From positions 47,281,873-47,345,872 of the forward strand of contig NC_061815.1 of NCBI RefSeq assembly GCF_021462225.1: a stretch of 64,000 nt of DNA, read 5' to 3'. A program made the position numbers and the translations under genes. Source of the stretch: Girardinichthys multiradiatus. Taxonomy: Eukaryota; Chordata; Actinopteri; Cyprinodontiformes; Goodeidae. A model generated the notes under the pieces. That model saw only the letters and a list, made by a program, of their open reading frames with translations, had not been told where the DNA came from and ran no database searches. This document shows positions 10,972 to 19,810 of the stretch, one piece after another (position 1 is the first letter of the stretch; the number at the start of each line of letters is the position of its first letter).

Positions 10972-11292
10972 ATGGACTCCTGGCAGAAGTGGAGGATTGT
11001 GTGTCTGTCGATATTGTCAGTCGAGGATGTCGAAGATGTGTATACAATTGGATGTTTGATAACAAGATTTCTGCTTTTTGGAGTTGGCGGTTACCTGGCA
11101 TATCGAGAAATTCGAAAAACGTCAGCTGCTGTTCTGGCCATTGTAAGACTGCCTGGCATGTATGATGGGATCTGCAGAGTGATCAACACTCAGACTGAGA
11201 TGTTACGTGAGCTGAATCGCAGACTGGATGTGTTCCTTACACAGCATTGCAGGCAGGTTGCAGTTCATGGACTCAGGGGTGAAATGGGATAA
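10972..11292 (+). CDS. Small predicted membrane protein ORF, 106 aa, in a repeat-like element
   Basis: I do not recognise the family. The ORF starts MDSWQKW. A hydrophobic stretch at about residues 24-43 (YTIGCLITRFLLFGVGGYLA) looks like a membrane segment, followed by basic YREIRKT. The second half (TQTEMLRELNRRLDVFL, about 73-89) could form an amphipathic helix or coiled coil. The frame is open for 106 codons in DNA with near-balanced base composition, unlike its AT-rich surroundings. The DNA 3' of it (11440-11680) resembles the sequence upstream of the LINE reverse transcriptase at 61975-62170, so it may be part of a retroelement. It could be a chance ORF in a transposon leader. Confidence 0.35.
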   Translation: MDSWQKWRIVCLSILSVEDVEDVYTIGCLITRFLLFGVGGYLAYREIRKTSAAVLAIVRLPGMYDGICRVINTQTEMLRELNRRLDVFLTQHCRQVAVHGLRGEMG

Positions 11293-11429
11293 ATCTTGGA
11301 GAAAGTTGTTCGCTCGGATCTGGCGGAAAGGACCTAGAATTTGGCTGTTTGGATTAGCCATTGAGAAGCACCAGCGAGACTCTCAAGGCGAACGGAAAAC
11401 TAAGAGTCGCCCTGACCCAAATAACTGTT

Positions 11430-11690
11430 GTTTTTCTAAAAAGTTTGGACTAAAACTGTTTTATACCAGTGACCCAGCTTATTTGAATGATGGGACCACA
11501 ACTGCCTCATACCAGTGACCTCAAGGATTAATATTATCCTTTTTCTTCTAGCACCGGATGAATTCCTTACCACAGAGGACTTAATGATCTAGTTACCTCT
11601 ATTAGAAAGATTGGATTAGAACCAGCTCTTACCAGTAAACTCCCAAGGATTATTAATGTCATTTGATTTGTTTTTCTGTGTTTGATTTTC
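11430..11690 (+). repeat. Segment homologous to the LINE leader at 61975-62170
   Basis: ACTAAAACTGTTTTATACCA (11450-11469) parallels ACTAAAACTACTTCTTACCA (61997-62016). ACCACAGAGGACTT occurs in both (11569-11582 and 62150-62163). A motif of the type TACCAGTGACCTCAAGGATTA also recurs in diverged form inside this block, near 11463, 11509 and 11629. The two loci look like relatives of one repeat family. Confidence 0.5.
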
Positions 11691-11704
11691 TGTATCACTG
11701 TAAT

Positions 11705-11858
11705 GTTGTGAGGGTAGGAACGTAGATCGACTGGTAAATCGAGAGCTTCGCTTTTCGGCTCAGCTCTCTCTTCACCACAACAGACCGGCACAGCGTCCCC
11801 ATTACTGCAGCAGCCGGACCGATCCGTCTGTCGATCTCCTGCTCCATTCTCCCCTCAC
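11705..11858 (-). mobile_element. Rex3-like LINE fragment
   Basis: The minus strand encodes GRMEQEIDRRIGPAAAVMG and then VVVKRELSRKAKLSIYQSIY. This nearly matches the same part of the Rex3-like copy at 28846-29664. It is a short internal piece of the RT C-terminal region, with no tail or 5' part. Confidence 0.85.
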
Positions 11859-12049
11859 TATAATACCATGAATGTGTATTTGTCCCATTACAGCTTTCAT
11901 CTGTTTTAGCTTTTTTGTCACCATTAAATTTCAGATGAGTACACAAATTGTAAAGAAAATCTGAATCAAACTCTGTTTTACTGGTAGGGTTTGTGCACAC
12001 AAACAGAAAAAAAAAGGTGGGAAATAATTTTATCTTGTAAATATGTATA

Positions 12050-13618
12050 CAGGTCCTTCTCAAAAAATTAGCATATTGTGATAAAGTTCATTATTTTCCA
12101 TAATGTAATGATGAAAATTTAACATTCATATATTTTAGATTAATTGCACTCTAACTGAAATATTTCAGGTCTTTTATTGTCTTAATACGGATGATTTTGG
12201 CATACAGCTCATGAAAACCCAAAATTCCTATCTCACAAAATTAGCATATTTCATCCGACCAATAAAAGAAAAGTGTTTTTAATACAAAAAAACGTCAACC
12301 TTCAAATAATCATGTACAGTTATGCACTCAATACTTGGTCGGGAATCCTTTTGCAGAAATGACTGCTTCAATGCGGCGTGGCATGGAGGCAATCAGCCTG
12401 TGGCACTGCTGAGGTCTTATGGAGGCCCAGGATGCTTCGATAGCGGCCTTTAGCTCATCCAGAGTGTTGGGTCTTGAGTCTCTCAACATTCTCTTCACAA
12501 TATCCCACAGATTCTCTATGGGGTTCAGGTCAGGAGAGTTGGCAGGCCAATTGAGCACAGTGATACTACGGTCAGTAAACCATTTACCAGTGGTTTTGGC
12601 ACTGTGAGCAGGTGCCAGGTCGTGCTGAAAAATGAAATCTTCATCTCCATAAAGCTTTTCAGCAGATGGAAGCATGAAGTGCTCCAAAATCTCCTGATAG
12701 CTAGCTGCATTGACCCTGCCCTTGATAAAACACAGTGGACCAACACCAGCAGCTGACACGGCACCCCAGACCATCACTGACTGTGGGTACTTGACACTGG
12801 ACTTCTGGCATTTTGGCTTTTCCTTCTCCCCAGTCTTCCTCCAGATTCTGGCACCTTGATTTACGAATGACATGCAGAATTTGCTTTCATCCCAAAAAAG
12901 TACTTTGGACCACTGAGCAACAGTCCAGTGCTGCTTCTCTGTAGCCCAGGACTGGGGAATGCGGCACCTGTAGCCCATTTCCTGCACACGCCTGTGCACG
13001 GTGGCTATGGATGTTTCTACTCCAGACTCAGTCCACTGCTTCCGCAGGTCCCCCAAGGTCTGGAATCGGCCCTTCTCCACAATCTTCCTCAGGGTCCGGT
13101 CACCTCTTCTCGTTGTGCAACGTTTTCTGCCACACTTTTTCCTTCCCACAGACTTCCCACTGAGGTGCCTTGATACAGCACTCTGGGAACAGCCTATTCG
13201 TTCAGAAATTTCTTTCTGTGTCTTACCCTCTTGCTTCAGGGTGTCAATAGTGGCCTTCTGGACAGCAGTCAGGTCGGCAGTCTTACCCATGATTGGGGTT
13301 TTGAGTGATGAACCAGGCTGGGAGTTTTAAAGGCCTCAGGAATCTTTTGCAGGTGTTTAGAGTTAACTCGTTGATTCAGATGATTAGGTTCATAGCTCGT
13401 TTAGAGACCCTTTTAATGATATGCTAATTTTGTGAGATAGGAATTTTGGGTTTTCATGAGCTGTATGCCAAAATCATCCGTATTAAGACAATAAAAGACC
13501 TGAAATATTTCAGTTAGTGTACAATGAATCTAAAATATATGAATGTTAAATTTTCATCATGACATTATGGAAAATAATGAACTTTATCACAATATGCTAA
13601 TATTTTGAGAAAGACCTG
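12050..13618 (-). mobile_element. Tc1 transposon family T1, copy 3, near full length
   Basis: This 1569-bp element starts CAGGTCCTTCTCA at 12050 and ends ...GAAAGACCTG at 13618, with TA on both sides (12048-12049 and 13619-13620). It has the same long terminal repeats with internal direct repeats as copy 2, and differs from it only by scattered substitutions and a single extra A near 12291. It sits in rxfp1 intron 1 with its transposase on the same strand as rxfp1. The near identity of copies 2 and 3 and the clean TA flanks point to fairly recent insertion. Confidence 0.95.
12328..13290 (-). CDS. Tc1 transposase, 320 aa, intact reading frame (copy 3)
   Basis: This is the same protein as in copy 2, with point differences: S94I (numbered in this family), an aligned IPQSWATEK in place of IPQTLATET, FWDES in place of FSDES, and a GFPTKY end. 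The catalytic triad is present: D134, D224 and E259 with DD34E spacing. The GRKKCGRKR linker between the two helix-turn-helix parts is kept. It carries the same 14-residue in-frame gap after IPQ as copy 2. The frame is uninterrupted from MGKTADL to stop. It could supply transposase in trans to the truncated copies, if the shortened interdomain linker is tolerated and the gene is transcribed; neither is shown by the sequence. Confidence 0.92.
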   Translation of the reverse strand: MGKTADLTAVQKATIDTLKQEGKTQKEISERIGCSQSAVSRHLSGKSVGRKKCGRKRCTTRRGDRTLRKIVEKGRFQTLGDLRKQWTESGVETSIATVHRRVQEMGYRCRIPQSWATEKQHWTVAQWSKVLFWDESKFCMSFVNQGARIWRKTGEKEKPKCQKSSVKYPQSVMVWGAVSAAGVGPLCFIKGRVNAASYQEILEHFMLPSAEKLYGDEDFIFQHDLAPAHSAKTTGKWFTDRSITVLNWPANSPDLNPIENLWDIVKRMLRDSRPNTLDELKAAIEASWASIRPQQCHRLIASMPRRIEAVISAKGFPTKY

Positions 13619-13621
13619 TAT

Positions 13622-13935
13622 ATACAGTATTTCTCAAAGAAGAAGACAATGTTGACAGCCTGGAAATCCTGAATGAAGGGAAGATCAACCCTGAATATCC
13701 TCTGCAGACCTGAATATTTGTTACCATCTGGAACTGTCCTGTTTTGTGGATGAACCAAACCACACAGTGATGGACGTGCACAAAACAGACTGAATAATGG
13801 CTGTGCAGAAGATGAGCAGCAGCTCTTGTGGATAAAAGCCACTCCACCTCCTGTCCATATGGAGACTCAACATAGACCCTGATAAGATCAATGACAGTAG
13901 TGTCCTCTGTAAAACTTCAGGAGTTTCACAGATGG
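13622..13935 (-). mobile_element. Rex1-like LINE relic
   Basis: Reverse complement of the RT C-terminal region of the element at 58645-59543. Shared blocks are the TGTCCTGTTTTGTGGATGAA string (13736-13755) and the distal FADDTTVI-encoding region in decayed form near 13895-13915. The frame is broken and the copy lacks both ends. Confidence 0.75.
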
Positions 13936-14009
13936 CTGTACTGAGGTTAATTTAAAATGCAGTTTCCAAATAGATGATACATTAAGTAGGTTTATTAGAA
14001 AACAGGCAT

Positions 14010-14300
14010 GTCTTTAACACATAAAACCCTGGATGACACTTTATTTTCTGCTTTTAACTCAAACAAGACAGAACTTGTCATGTTTTGTCCAGTACCTCTA
14101 AAAAACAAACTGCTTAGTCAGTGACACACGCTGGGTGGCATTAACTTGGTCTCAAGTAATAATGTAAAGAACCTGGGTGTCATCTTTGATCATGCCATTT
14201 AAAATTTCGTAATATCAAGTGAAGTGATCACTTCAGTGAGTGTCTCAGAGTGACCCAAATCCATAAATTCAACAGAGTTTACTACCTCTATTAATCACAG
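14010..14300 (+). mobile_element. L2-like LINE relic, RT C-terminal region
   Basis: The plus strand reads LNSNKTELVMFCP and then NVKNLGVIFDHAI, close to the 'LNSDKTEVLLIGP...VRNLGVIFD' block downstream of the catalytic motifs in fish L2-type LINEs. It is short and broken by stops. Confidence 0.7.
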
Positions 14301-14689
14301 GTAATTTATGGATTCAATTTATCAATGAGAATAAATAGTTTTTCCCTTAATATATTAAATAATAATTTGAAAACTGCTTTTTGTTTTTACTCATCTTCAA
14401 CTTATATAAAAATTTGTTCAATGATCTAAAACACTTTAGCCAAAAGTTAAAAAAACAGAAAGTTGTGGATGTTCCTATTTCTAATGCATTTATTGAATGA
14501 AAAAAAACAAAACATTGATTTTTCAGAACCTGGTCTGCCAGCCACTAACCTGAGCATATAAAAAGTGAAGTTTGTTTCTATGGTGGATTCACTGTTGCTG
14601 ATATGATCCTTAAGTGTTTGAGTTTTTGGATGTTTTTGTGTCTTTGTTTTCATAATTTCCCTGCTGTTTATGTTCTTTAAAGTGTTGGC

Positions 14690-15000
14690 ATTTTAGTTAA
14701 TTCCTCTTTTCTTAGTTCAATCATGAGTTCTTTGTATATTTCTAGGGTTTTATTTATCTCCATTCAGCTCCTCTGTGATTATTAGCCTCCCTCCCTCAGC
14801 ACCTCTGCTTCAGCTGTTCCTCATTTCCAGTGCCTTTCTCCACACTCCCTGTATGTAAGCTCTCTGGTTGTCATTACTAGTTTCTTCCATTGAACTGCCT
14901 CATATTTCGCTGCTCTGTTATGTTCTCCATGTTTGTGCCACCTGCGTTCCACGACCTGCTCCTAGGAGTTCTTTGGAACTTTCAAATGTTTCTTCATTAA
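14690..15000 (+). repeat. Repeat family R2, copy 1
   Basis: A pyrimidine-rich block with CCTCCCTCAGC, CAGCTGTTCCTCATT and CTCTCTGGTTGTCATT. It is homologous by eye to 32640-33030 and 43360-43780. The class is not recognised. Confidence 0.5.
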
Positions 15001-15603
15001 TGCCTTGCCACAGCCTTGTTGGGTCCTATTTTCAGCCAACTTAAAAGAAAAAAAATCTTTAGAAAAGACTTGTCTGGCTGATAAACCTTTACCAAACAGC
15101 AATGTTTAGGATAAAAACCTCCAACTGAAATATGTGAAATGGAAATAGAAAGAATAATGCCGACAAGGAAAGTGGTGGGCACATTGTCCAAGCAACAAAA
15201 GACAGCTGACCACAGAGGATGCCCTGTGAGTCGAGAGAAACCACTGGCAGTGTCTCAATAAGTGTTGCGCTATTTAAATAAACTCATATCTGATGATCCC
15301 ACCAATGTGTTGCCTTATTTATCACTGGAATATAAGACAAACTGATCGGCTATTAAAACTATAGAAGGAACTGAAGATCTCTAAAGCTGAATTTAGATGT
15401 TACTCCTCCAGAAATGTCCAGTTCTTTAGTGGATTTGGTATTAAATCGTTTCAGTGAAAAACAGCAGTTAAAATATGCTACAGCAAATTCAGTGTTTGGA
15501 CCCACTTCTCTTATTCTTAACACAGTGGCTTATCCCAGTAACACAGAATCCCATTTAAGCAGCACAGTAACTGAGAAAATGTCCCCCTTTACTGTTAGAG
15601 ATG
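15001..15603. other. rxfp1 intron 1, unassigned stretch
   Basis: No recognisable gene or repeat. The last four bases (GATG, 15600-15603) form one side of the target duplication of the LTR that follows. Confidence 0.45.
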
Positions 15604-16025
15604 TGTGATGGAAATTCTTGCAGTAAGCATTTCACAGTGTATGATTTATTTTTATCTTACTCCTCAGAACATCTGTGTTAGGGAGTAAGCTGTAAAGCCG
15701 TTATCAGAAGGTTAATGGTTCAGACCAATCTTTGGACAATGTCAGTTAGGGCAGTTAGGTCTGTTCCTAGATAAGCTTGTCACTGTTGAACTCAAGAAGG
15801 GTTGGGGTCATAGAACATGGACTCTTTGCAGTTGAGATAACACTGTCTTGTTCTGGTATAAATACTGTGTGAAAATAGCGTTCGGGGCTCTGTTCAACTG
15901 ACTTGCTTGGTGACAGAGTCATTCAAACGCTGAATGCCTTTGAATAAAACTTATAAACCCAAAGTCTGGATTTTCTCTTGTTATGAGTCAACTTCTACCC
16001 ACTTTGATAAGAAAATTCCACAACA
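15604..16025 (+). mobile_element. Solo retroviral-type LTR, 422 bp
   Basis: The block begins TGTGATGGAAATT and ends AAAATTCCACAACA, an imperfect terminal inverted repeat of TG...CA type. It is flanked by a perfect 4-bp direct repeat GATG (15600-15603 and 16026-16029). Inside are a TATA box (TATAAATA, 15857-15864) and, about 80 bp on, a polyadenylation signal AATAAA (15943-15948), in the order expected of U3-R-U5. No internal retroviral sequence is attached, so it is a solo LTR left by LTR-LTR recombination. It lies in rxfp1 intron 1, about 490 bp from the exon 1 donor and antisense to rxfp1. Confidence 0.8.
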
Positions 16026-16513
16026 GATGCTTCATTGCACAGCTGACACTATGGACTTAAATATGCTTCAAATGCACATATTAGCCTGCCACTGATAGAA
16101 TCCAAAACATTAACGAAATAAACGGGATGCAAACACAAGAGAAACATTTGACTGAATGCGCATTAACATAATGAACATATAATGAATATAAATATCAGAA
16201 GATAAGCGATTTAAATTATTTTCATAAGAGAATGAGATTGAGAAAAACTATTATGACAGTTATTATAGCATTTGAAAGCCCATTTTATAACATAACTCTA
16301 AAATGAATGAAAAATCTCCACATATTTACAGTAGAATCCCTTTGGTGCCTCCTGTTCCAATCTTTCTATTCAGTTTTATGATCAGTTCAGATGTGGATCG
16401 AATAACTGTGTTTCAAAGGCAAATCTAATTTAAACTGTAAAACACAAATTCCCTAAAACAAAGCACGCAAAGAGTTCAGAATGTGGTCAGTCAGAAGGAG
16501 TTGCTGAACTTAC
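16026..16513. other. rxfp1 intron 1, donor-proximal end
   Basis: AT-rich intron ending at the GTAAGT donor (read on the minus strand). No other feature seen. Confidence 0.5.
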
Positions 16514-16556
16514 CCGACACTCCATAAGCGAATATCACAGCAACGTAAACTTGCAT
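16514..16556 (-). CDS. rxfp1: rxfp1 exon 1: start codon and signal peptide
   Basis: The minus strand reads ATG at 16554-16556, then 14 codons (MQVYVAVIFAYGVS) plus one base, then a strong GTAAGT donor (16508-16513). The single trailing base gives phase 1, which matches the phase-1 start of the LDLa exon at 1792. Joined, the codon across the junction is Ala and exon 2 stays open through its whole length. The peptide is short and hydrophobic with small residues near its end (GVSA), as expected of a cleavable signal peptide. RXFP1 carries a signal peptide immediately before its LDLa module. The assignment rests on phase, strand and the LDLa match, because the signal peptide itself has no diagnostic sequence. 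A separate gene with a coincidental phase match is possible but less likely. Confidence 0.75.
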
Positions 16557-16900
16557 GATGCCCCTGCAAGTTCTTGGTTAAAATCGCGTACGTGGAAGAA
16601 AGGAGTAGTAATTTTCTCGTCCCCTCTTTCCAGGTGTGAAAATCTCGCCAGAAGTTTCTAATTAAAACGCCGTGCGGTAATAGCCGCGCTGACGGTGAAT
16701 ATAAGATGGTCTAGTCCAGACAGCGGCTGCAGGAGAGACCTGTGAACGCTTCGCAGGGTCGAAGCGATCTGCAGCTTCCTCCCGTGAGAGGGAAAGGTTT
16801 AAAGAGTTGCCATGTTTTGACGCACGGGGAGAAGCAGGCGGCAAAGGTGCAGCAGTGCGCACAGACACGCAGAGAGGAGGCTCAGCATTTCATATATTAC
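16557..16900 (-). promoter_or_regulatory. CpG-rich 5' leader and probable promoter of rxfp1
   Basis: This stretch upstream of the rxfp1 ATG is visibly richer in G+C and CpG than its surroundings, with clusters near 16587, 16667-16690, 16745-16765 and 16820-16860. It probably holds the 5' UTR and core promoter. A weak TATA-like string (minus strand TAATATATGA, 16890-16899) would place initiation near 16865. Another (TTATATTC) lies near 16695. No start site can be fixed from sequence alone. Confidence 0.45.
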
Positions 16901-18271
16901 CAGCACTGAGCGGGAGCTGCTCAATAACTCCTCTATTCAATTAGGAGACGAAACTCTCCCAGTGCATTACTGCGTATCAGAGGACTGATTAATCCATTCC
17001 TTTTTATATTGTCTTCCTGATGACAGAATAAAGGAAGTCTCAAATATTCTTTTTTTTCTTTATGCGCAATTGCAAAGACTTTAAATTCATGAGTTTTCAG
17101 TCCGGGTTAAGGTATTCTCTGTTTCACAAGGAAGCTTCCTCGCAGTCAAGGATTTTTATGTGCCTCCGTATCTCTGAGCTTTCATTTTGTCTCTCCTCCT
17201 GTACTACTTTTCATTTTTTTCTGGTTTCTTCTTGTTTTTAAAATCTCCTGTTTCATATCCAATTTTAGAGATAATTTTTCCTTAAATTATTTTTAAAGCA
17301 AAACATATGTTCAGTAAGCAAGTTTCTGTTATAGCTCTGCCAGCTCAATATTATTACAATATCAGCCAAAATATCAGTTGTATTAATTGGCTTTTGCTAT
17401 TATGATATTCTGCAGCAGCAACAGGAAAAAGAATCTGATCTAAAGTAATCCTCCTCCTAAACTTAGATACATTTTCTTACTATTTACCACTTTTATCATT
17501 TAAACCTAATTGATAGAAAGTGTCCTTGGGGTTGGGCTGATGGGACTGTGTGCCTTTAAAGACTCAGAGTAGAGAAAAGGAGGTGGGAGATATCTGTCAA
17601 TATTATCAATTCCCATGTTTGAAATCAGTCAGTGAGAAATTCATCCTACCATAATGAATAGCCTCTGGCAAGAGTAACAAACTAAACTGCATTGGGATAC
17701 CATCTCATTTGTAGGAGGCAAAGCTTTGAGTCAGTGCAAGAATATCACGTACAACAGATCAGAAGGCTGGATACAATAATGATTATCATTTCTCACATAT
17801 TAATTTGGAGATACTATTGATGCCTTTAAAAAGTCTTTCTAATGTAGGTCAAAATATTTTTCACCCCACTTCTCAAATTTGGATATATTTCTCTTTCTTA
17901 TTGTGTTTTTTCAGAAATCGCCTGAAAAACCAAGATTTTGTTGTAAACATCAAAAAGATCCTGGGGTAATTCTGGCTGATTATTTGACAATTCTTCTAAT
18001 TAGAAATGGTAGAGTTGATTTAGATAGATCTTATTTACTGATTAATAATTTCTTGGTATTTATTGGCATGCAGATTGTGGACTGTTTATTTTAGCTGCTT
18101 CTCTTTTTTTGCAGCAAAAAGGATGTAATTTTCAAAGCAGCTGCACAGCCAAGAGCATTAAACTAAATTACTTTGAGTGCCACCACAGCATTATAATGTT
18201 GTAACCTTATCATTAGGCCCCCATGGCAGGCCCTTCTTCAAATTTTCAGATAACCAATCCACAAAGGTATA
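16901..18271. other. DNA upstream of rxfp1, unassigned
   Basis: AT-rich with no gene or recognisable transposon. It may hold rxfp1 regulatory elements, but none can be identified without comparison to other species. Confidence 0.4.
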
Positions 18272-18688
18272 TGTTGGAAAAATGTATAAAAGTTATCATT
18301 GCTTAGTTTAAACCATGTTTATGTTTGAAGTTCTGCTCTAGTTAAGATGATTCCTGTGATTGGTTTTAGTGTGTAAAAGGGTTTGGGGAAAGTTAAGGAA
18401 TGTGGTCTGGAGTGGATCAATCCCTGGACATGACATGCTTCTGTCATATATGGGAATGACCACTCTTTTTAAGTTGAAATCTCTGTAAGAATTGGTTGAA
18501 CCAATTCCTGCTTTTTGCTTGTTGGAATGTGAGTTGTAAATAAAAGGCTGGTGCAAGGATTTTCTCTTTGTGAGAAGGAAGTCGCTGTTTGGCAGAGGAC
18601 TGTCTCTCCCTTGCAAGTCAAACTTACTTGGTTCACTTGTGTCTTATTTTTACACTTGTCTGTAATTATCAGCTTTCTAACTCTAACA
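18272..18688 (+). mobile_element. Probable second solo LTR, 417 bp
   Basis: The block starts TGTTGGAAAA and ends CTCTAACA, giving TG...CA ends with a short inverted repeat (TGTTGGA / TCTAACA). It contains AATAAA at 18539-18544, followed by a T- and GT-rich R-U5-like region. Flanks are GTATA (18267-18271) and GTATG (18689-18693), a 4/5 match that could be an aged target duplication. It lies about 1.4 kb upstream of the rxfp1 leader. Length and layout are like the LTR at 15604, although the sequence differs. Confidence 0.6.
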
Positions 18689-19002
18689 GTATGCAAGGCT
18701 CAAACCTCATGGGTAAGAAACCGCCACTGATACAAGACTACTCCATGTTGCAACCAGGACCTGGACCCTGATATGCTGACTTCATGATAATGAACAACCA
18801 CAATCTTAGCATGGAAGTTTATACAAATTTAAAACAGGAATCCTGATGATCCATCACGCATAACAGGGAGTGTATTATTTTTTTGTTTTGATGAATTAGA
18901 CAATCTCCTCTAAACCCTAAAAAAAAACCCATCCAAATGTTGGCTGGTTTTTAATGTTGTCATTAGCATAAAGAGGCCTGTAAAGTTAAAAGATTTCCAA
19001 AT

Positions 19003-19175
19003 GACACTATATTACAAGAATAATTCTCTTGTCTGGCATCACACAGAAATGAAATTGAGTCCCATCCCATTCTTAATCTTGGATTTAATATGACATTGCC
19101 CCACAGTCCGCAGTTATAACAGCTTCAGCTCCTCAGTTAGAGGGAAAGGTCTTCTAGGAAATCCTCAAACGGGAG
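19003..19175 (-). mobile_element. Tc1-like element relic, family T2 end
   Basis: ACACTATATTACAAGAATAA and the following 'CATCCCATTCTTAATC...TATAACAGCTTCAGCTCCTC' block match, in decayed form, the terminal repeat and transposase 3' end of a common fish Tc1 family. The family also left a relic at 52648-52870. Minus-strand orientation. Confidence 0.6.
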
Positions 19176-19654
19176 GAGCACCAGCCACTGAGGTAGGACT
19201 TTGGGACCAAGGAAGTAAAGATAAGACCTATAATAGAATTCTCTATGAAGGAGGCAGCAAGACCTGGCCTGATTACCACACTATGTGAGCAAACAATTTG
19301 GCATCTCTCTCAGGGATTCCTGCTCCTCTTAGGCACCTCCTGACGATCCTGATGAGCTACAGCTGTGGGGCCTGCCTGTCACACCCTGCTGGACAACAGT
19401 GAGAAGACAACAGCGAAGCACCACACAAACCTGCACATTATTATTTTTGGAGCATTGAGAGTTTAATATAGAAACTTTTTTATAGAACGCATTTTACCTT
19501 TATGTCCCACAATGGAAAATGTTTTGAAATTATAAAAAAAAACAACGAAAAAAAAATATATATTTTCACATTCACAGCATAGAATCTTTCAATAACTTCA
19601 GACTAAACCACATATGTTAAAATATATACATTTTTGTTTTTTTGTCAGTCATCA
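19176..19654. other. Unassigned stretch
   Basis: Nothing recognised apart from A-rich runs near 19530-19560. Confidence 0.4.
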
Positions 19655-19810
19655 GTCAGTCATTTTCTACCGCTTATTCCATAGTGGGTCACGGGGAAGC
19701 TGGTGCCTATCTCCAGCAGTCTATGGGCGAGAGGTCGGGGTTCACCCTGGACAGGTCGCCAGTCCATCGCAGGGCAACACACAAACAACCACGCACACAC
19801 TCATTCACAC
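19655..19810 (+). mobile_element. 3' fragment of a fish LINE
   Basis: Contains the TACCGCTTATTCCATAGTGG start and the TGGACAGGTCGCCAGTCCAT block with GGGCGAGAGG, then CACACA-rich sequence. This string is one of the commonest interspersed 3' fragments in teleost genomes. Its exact LINE clade is uncertain to me. Confidence 0.65.

Noticed and set aside
3448..13935. Idea that the two near-intact Tc1 copies share flanking Rex1 relics because of segmental duplication
   Set aside because: The Rex1 relic lies on the left of copy 2 but on the right of copy 3, the relics cover different extents, and other flanks differ. Independent insertion is simpler.
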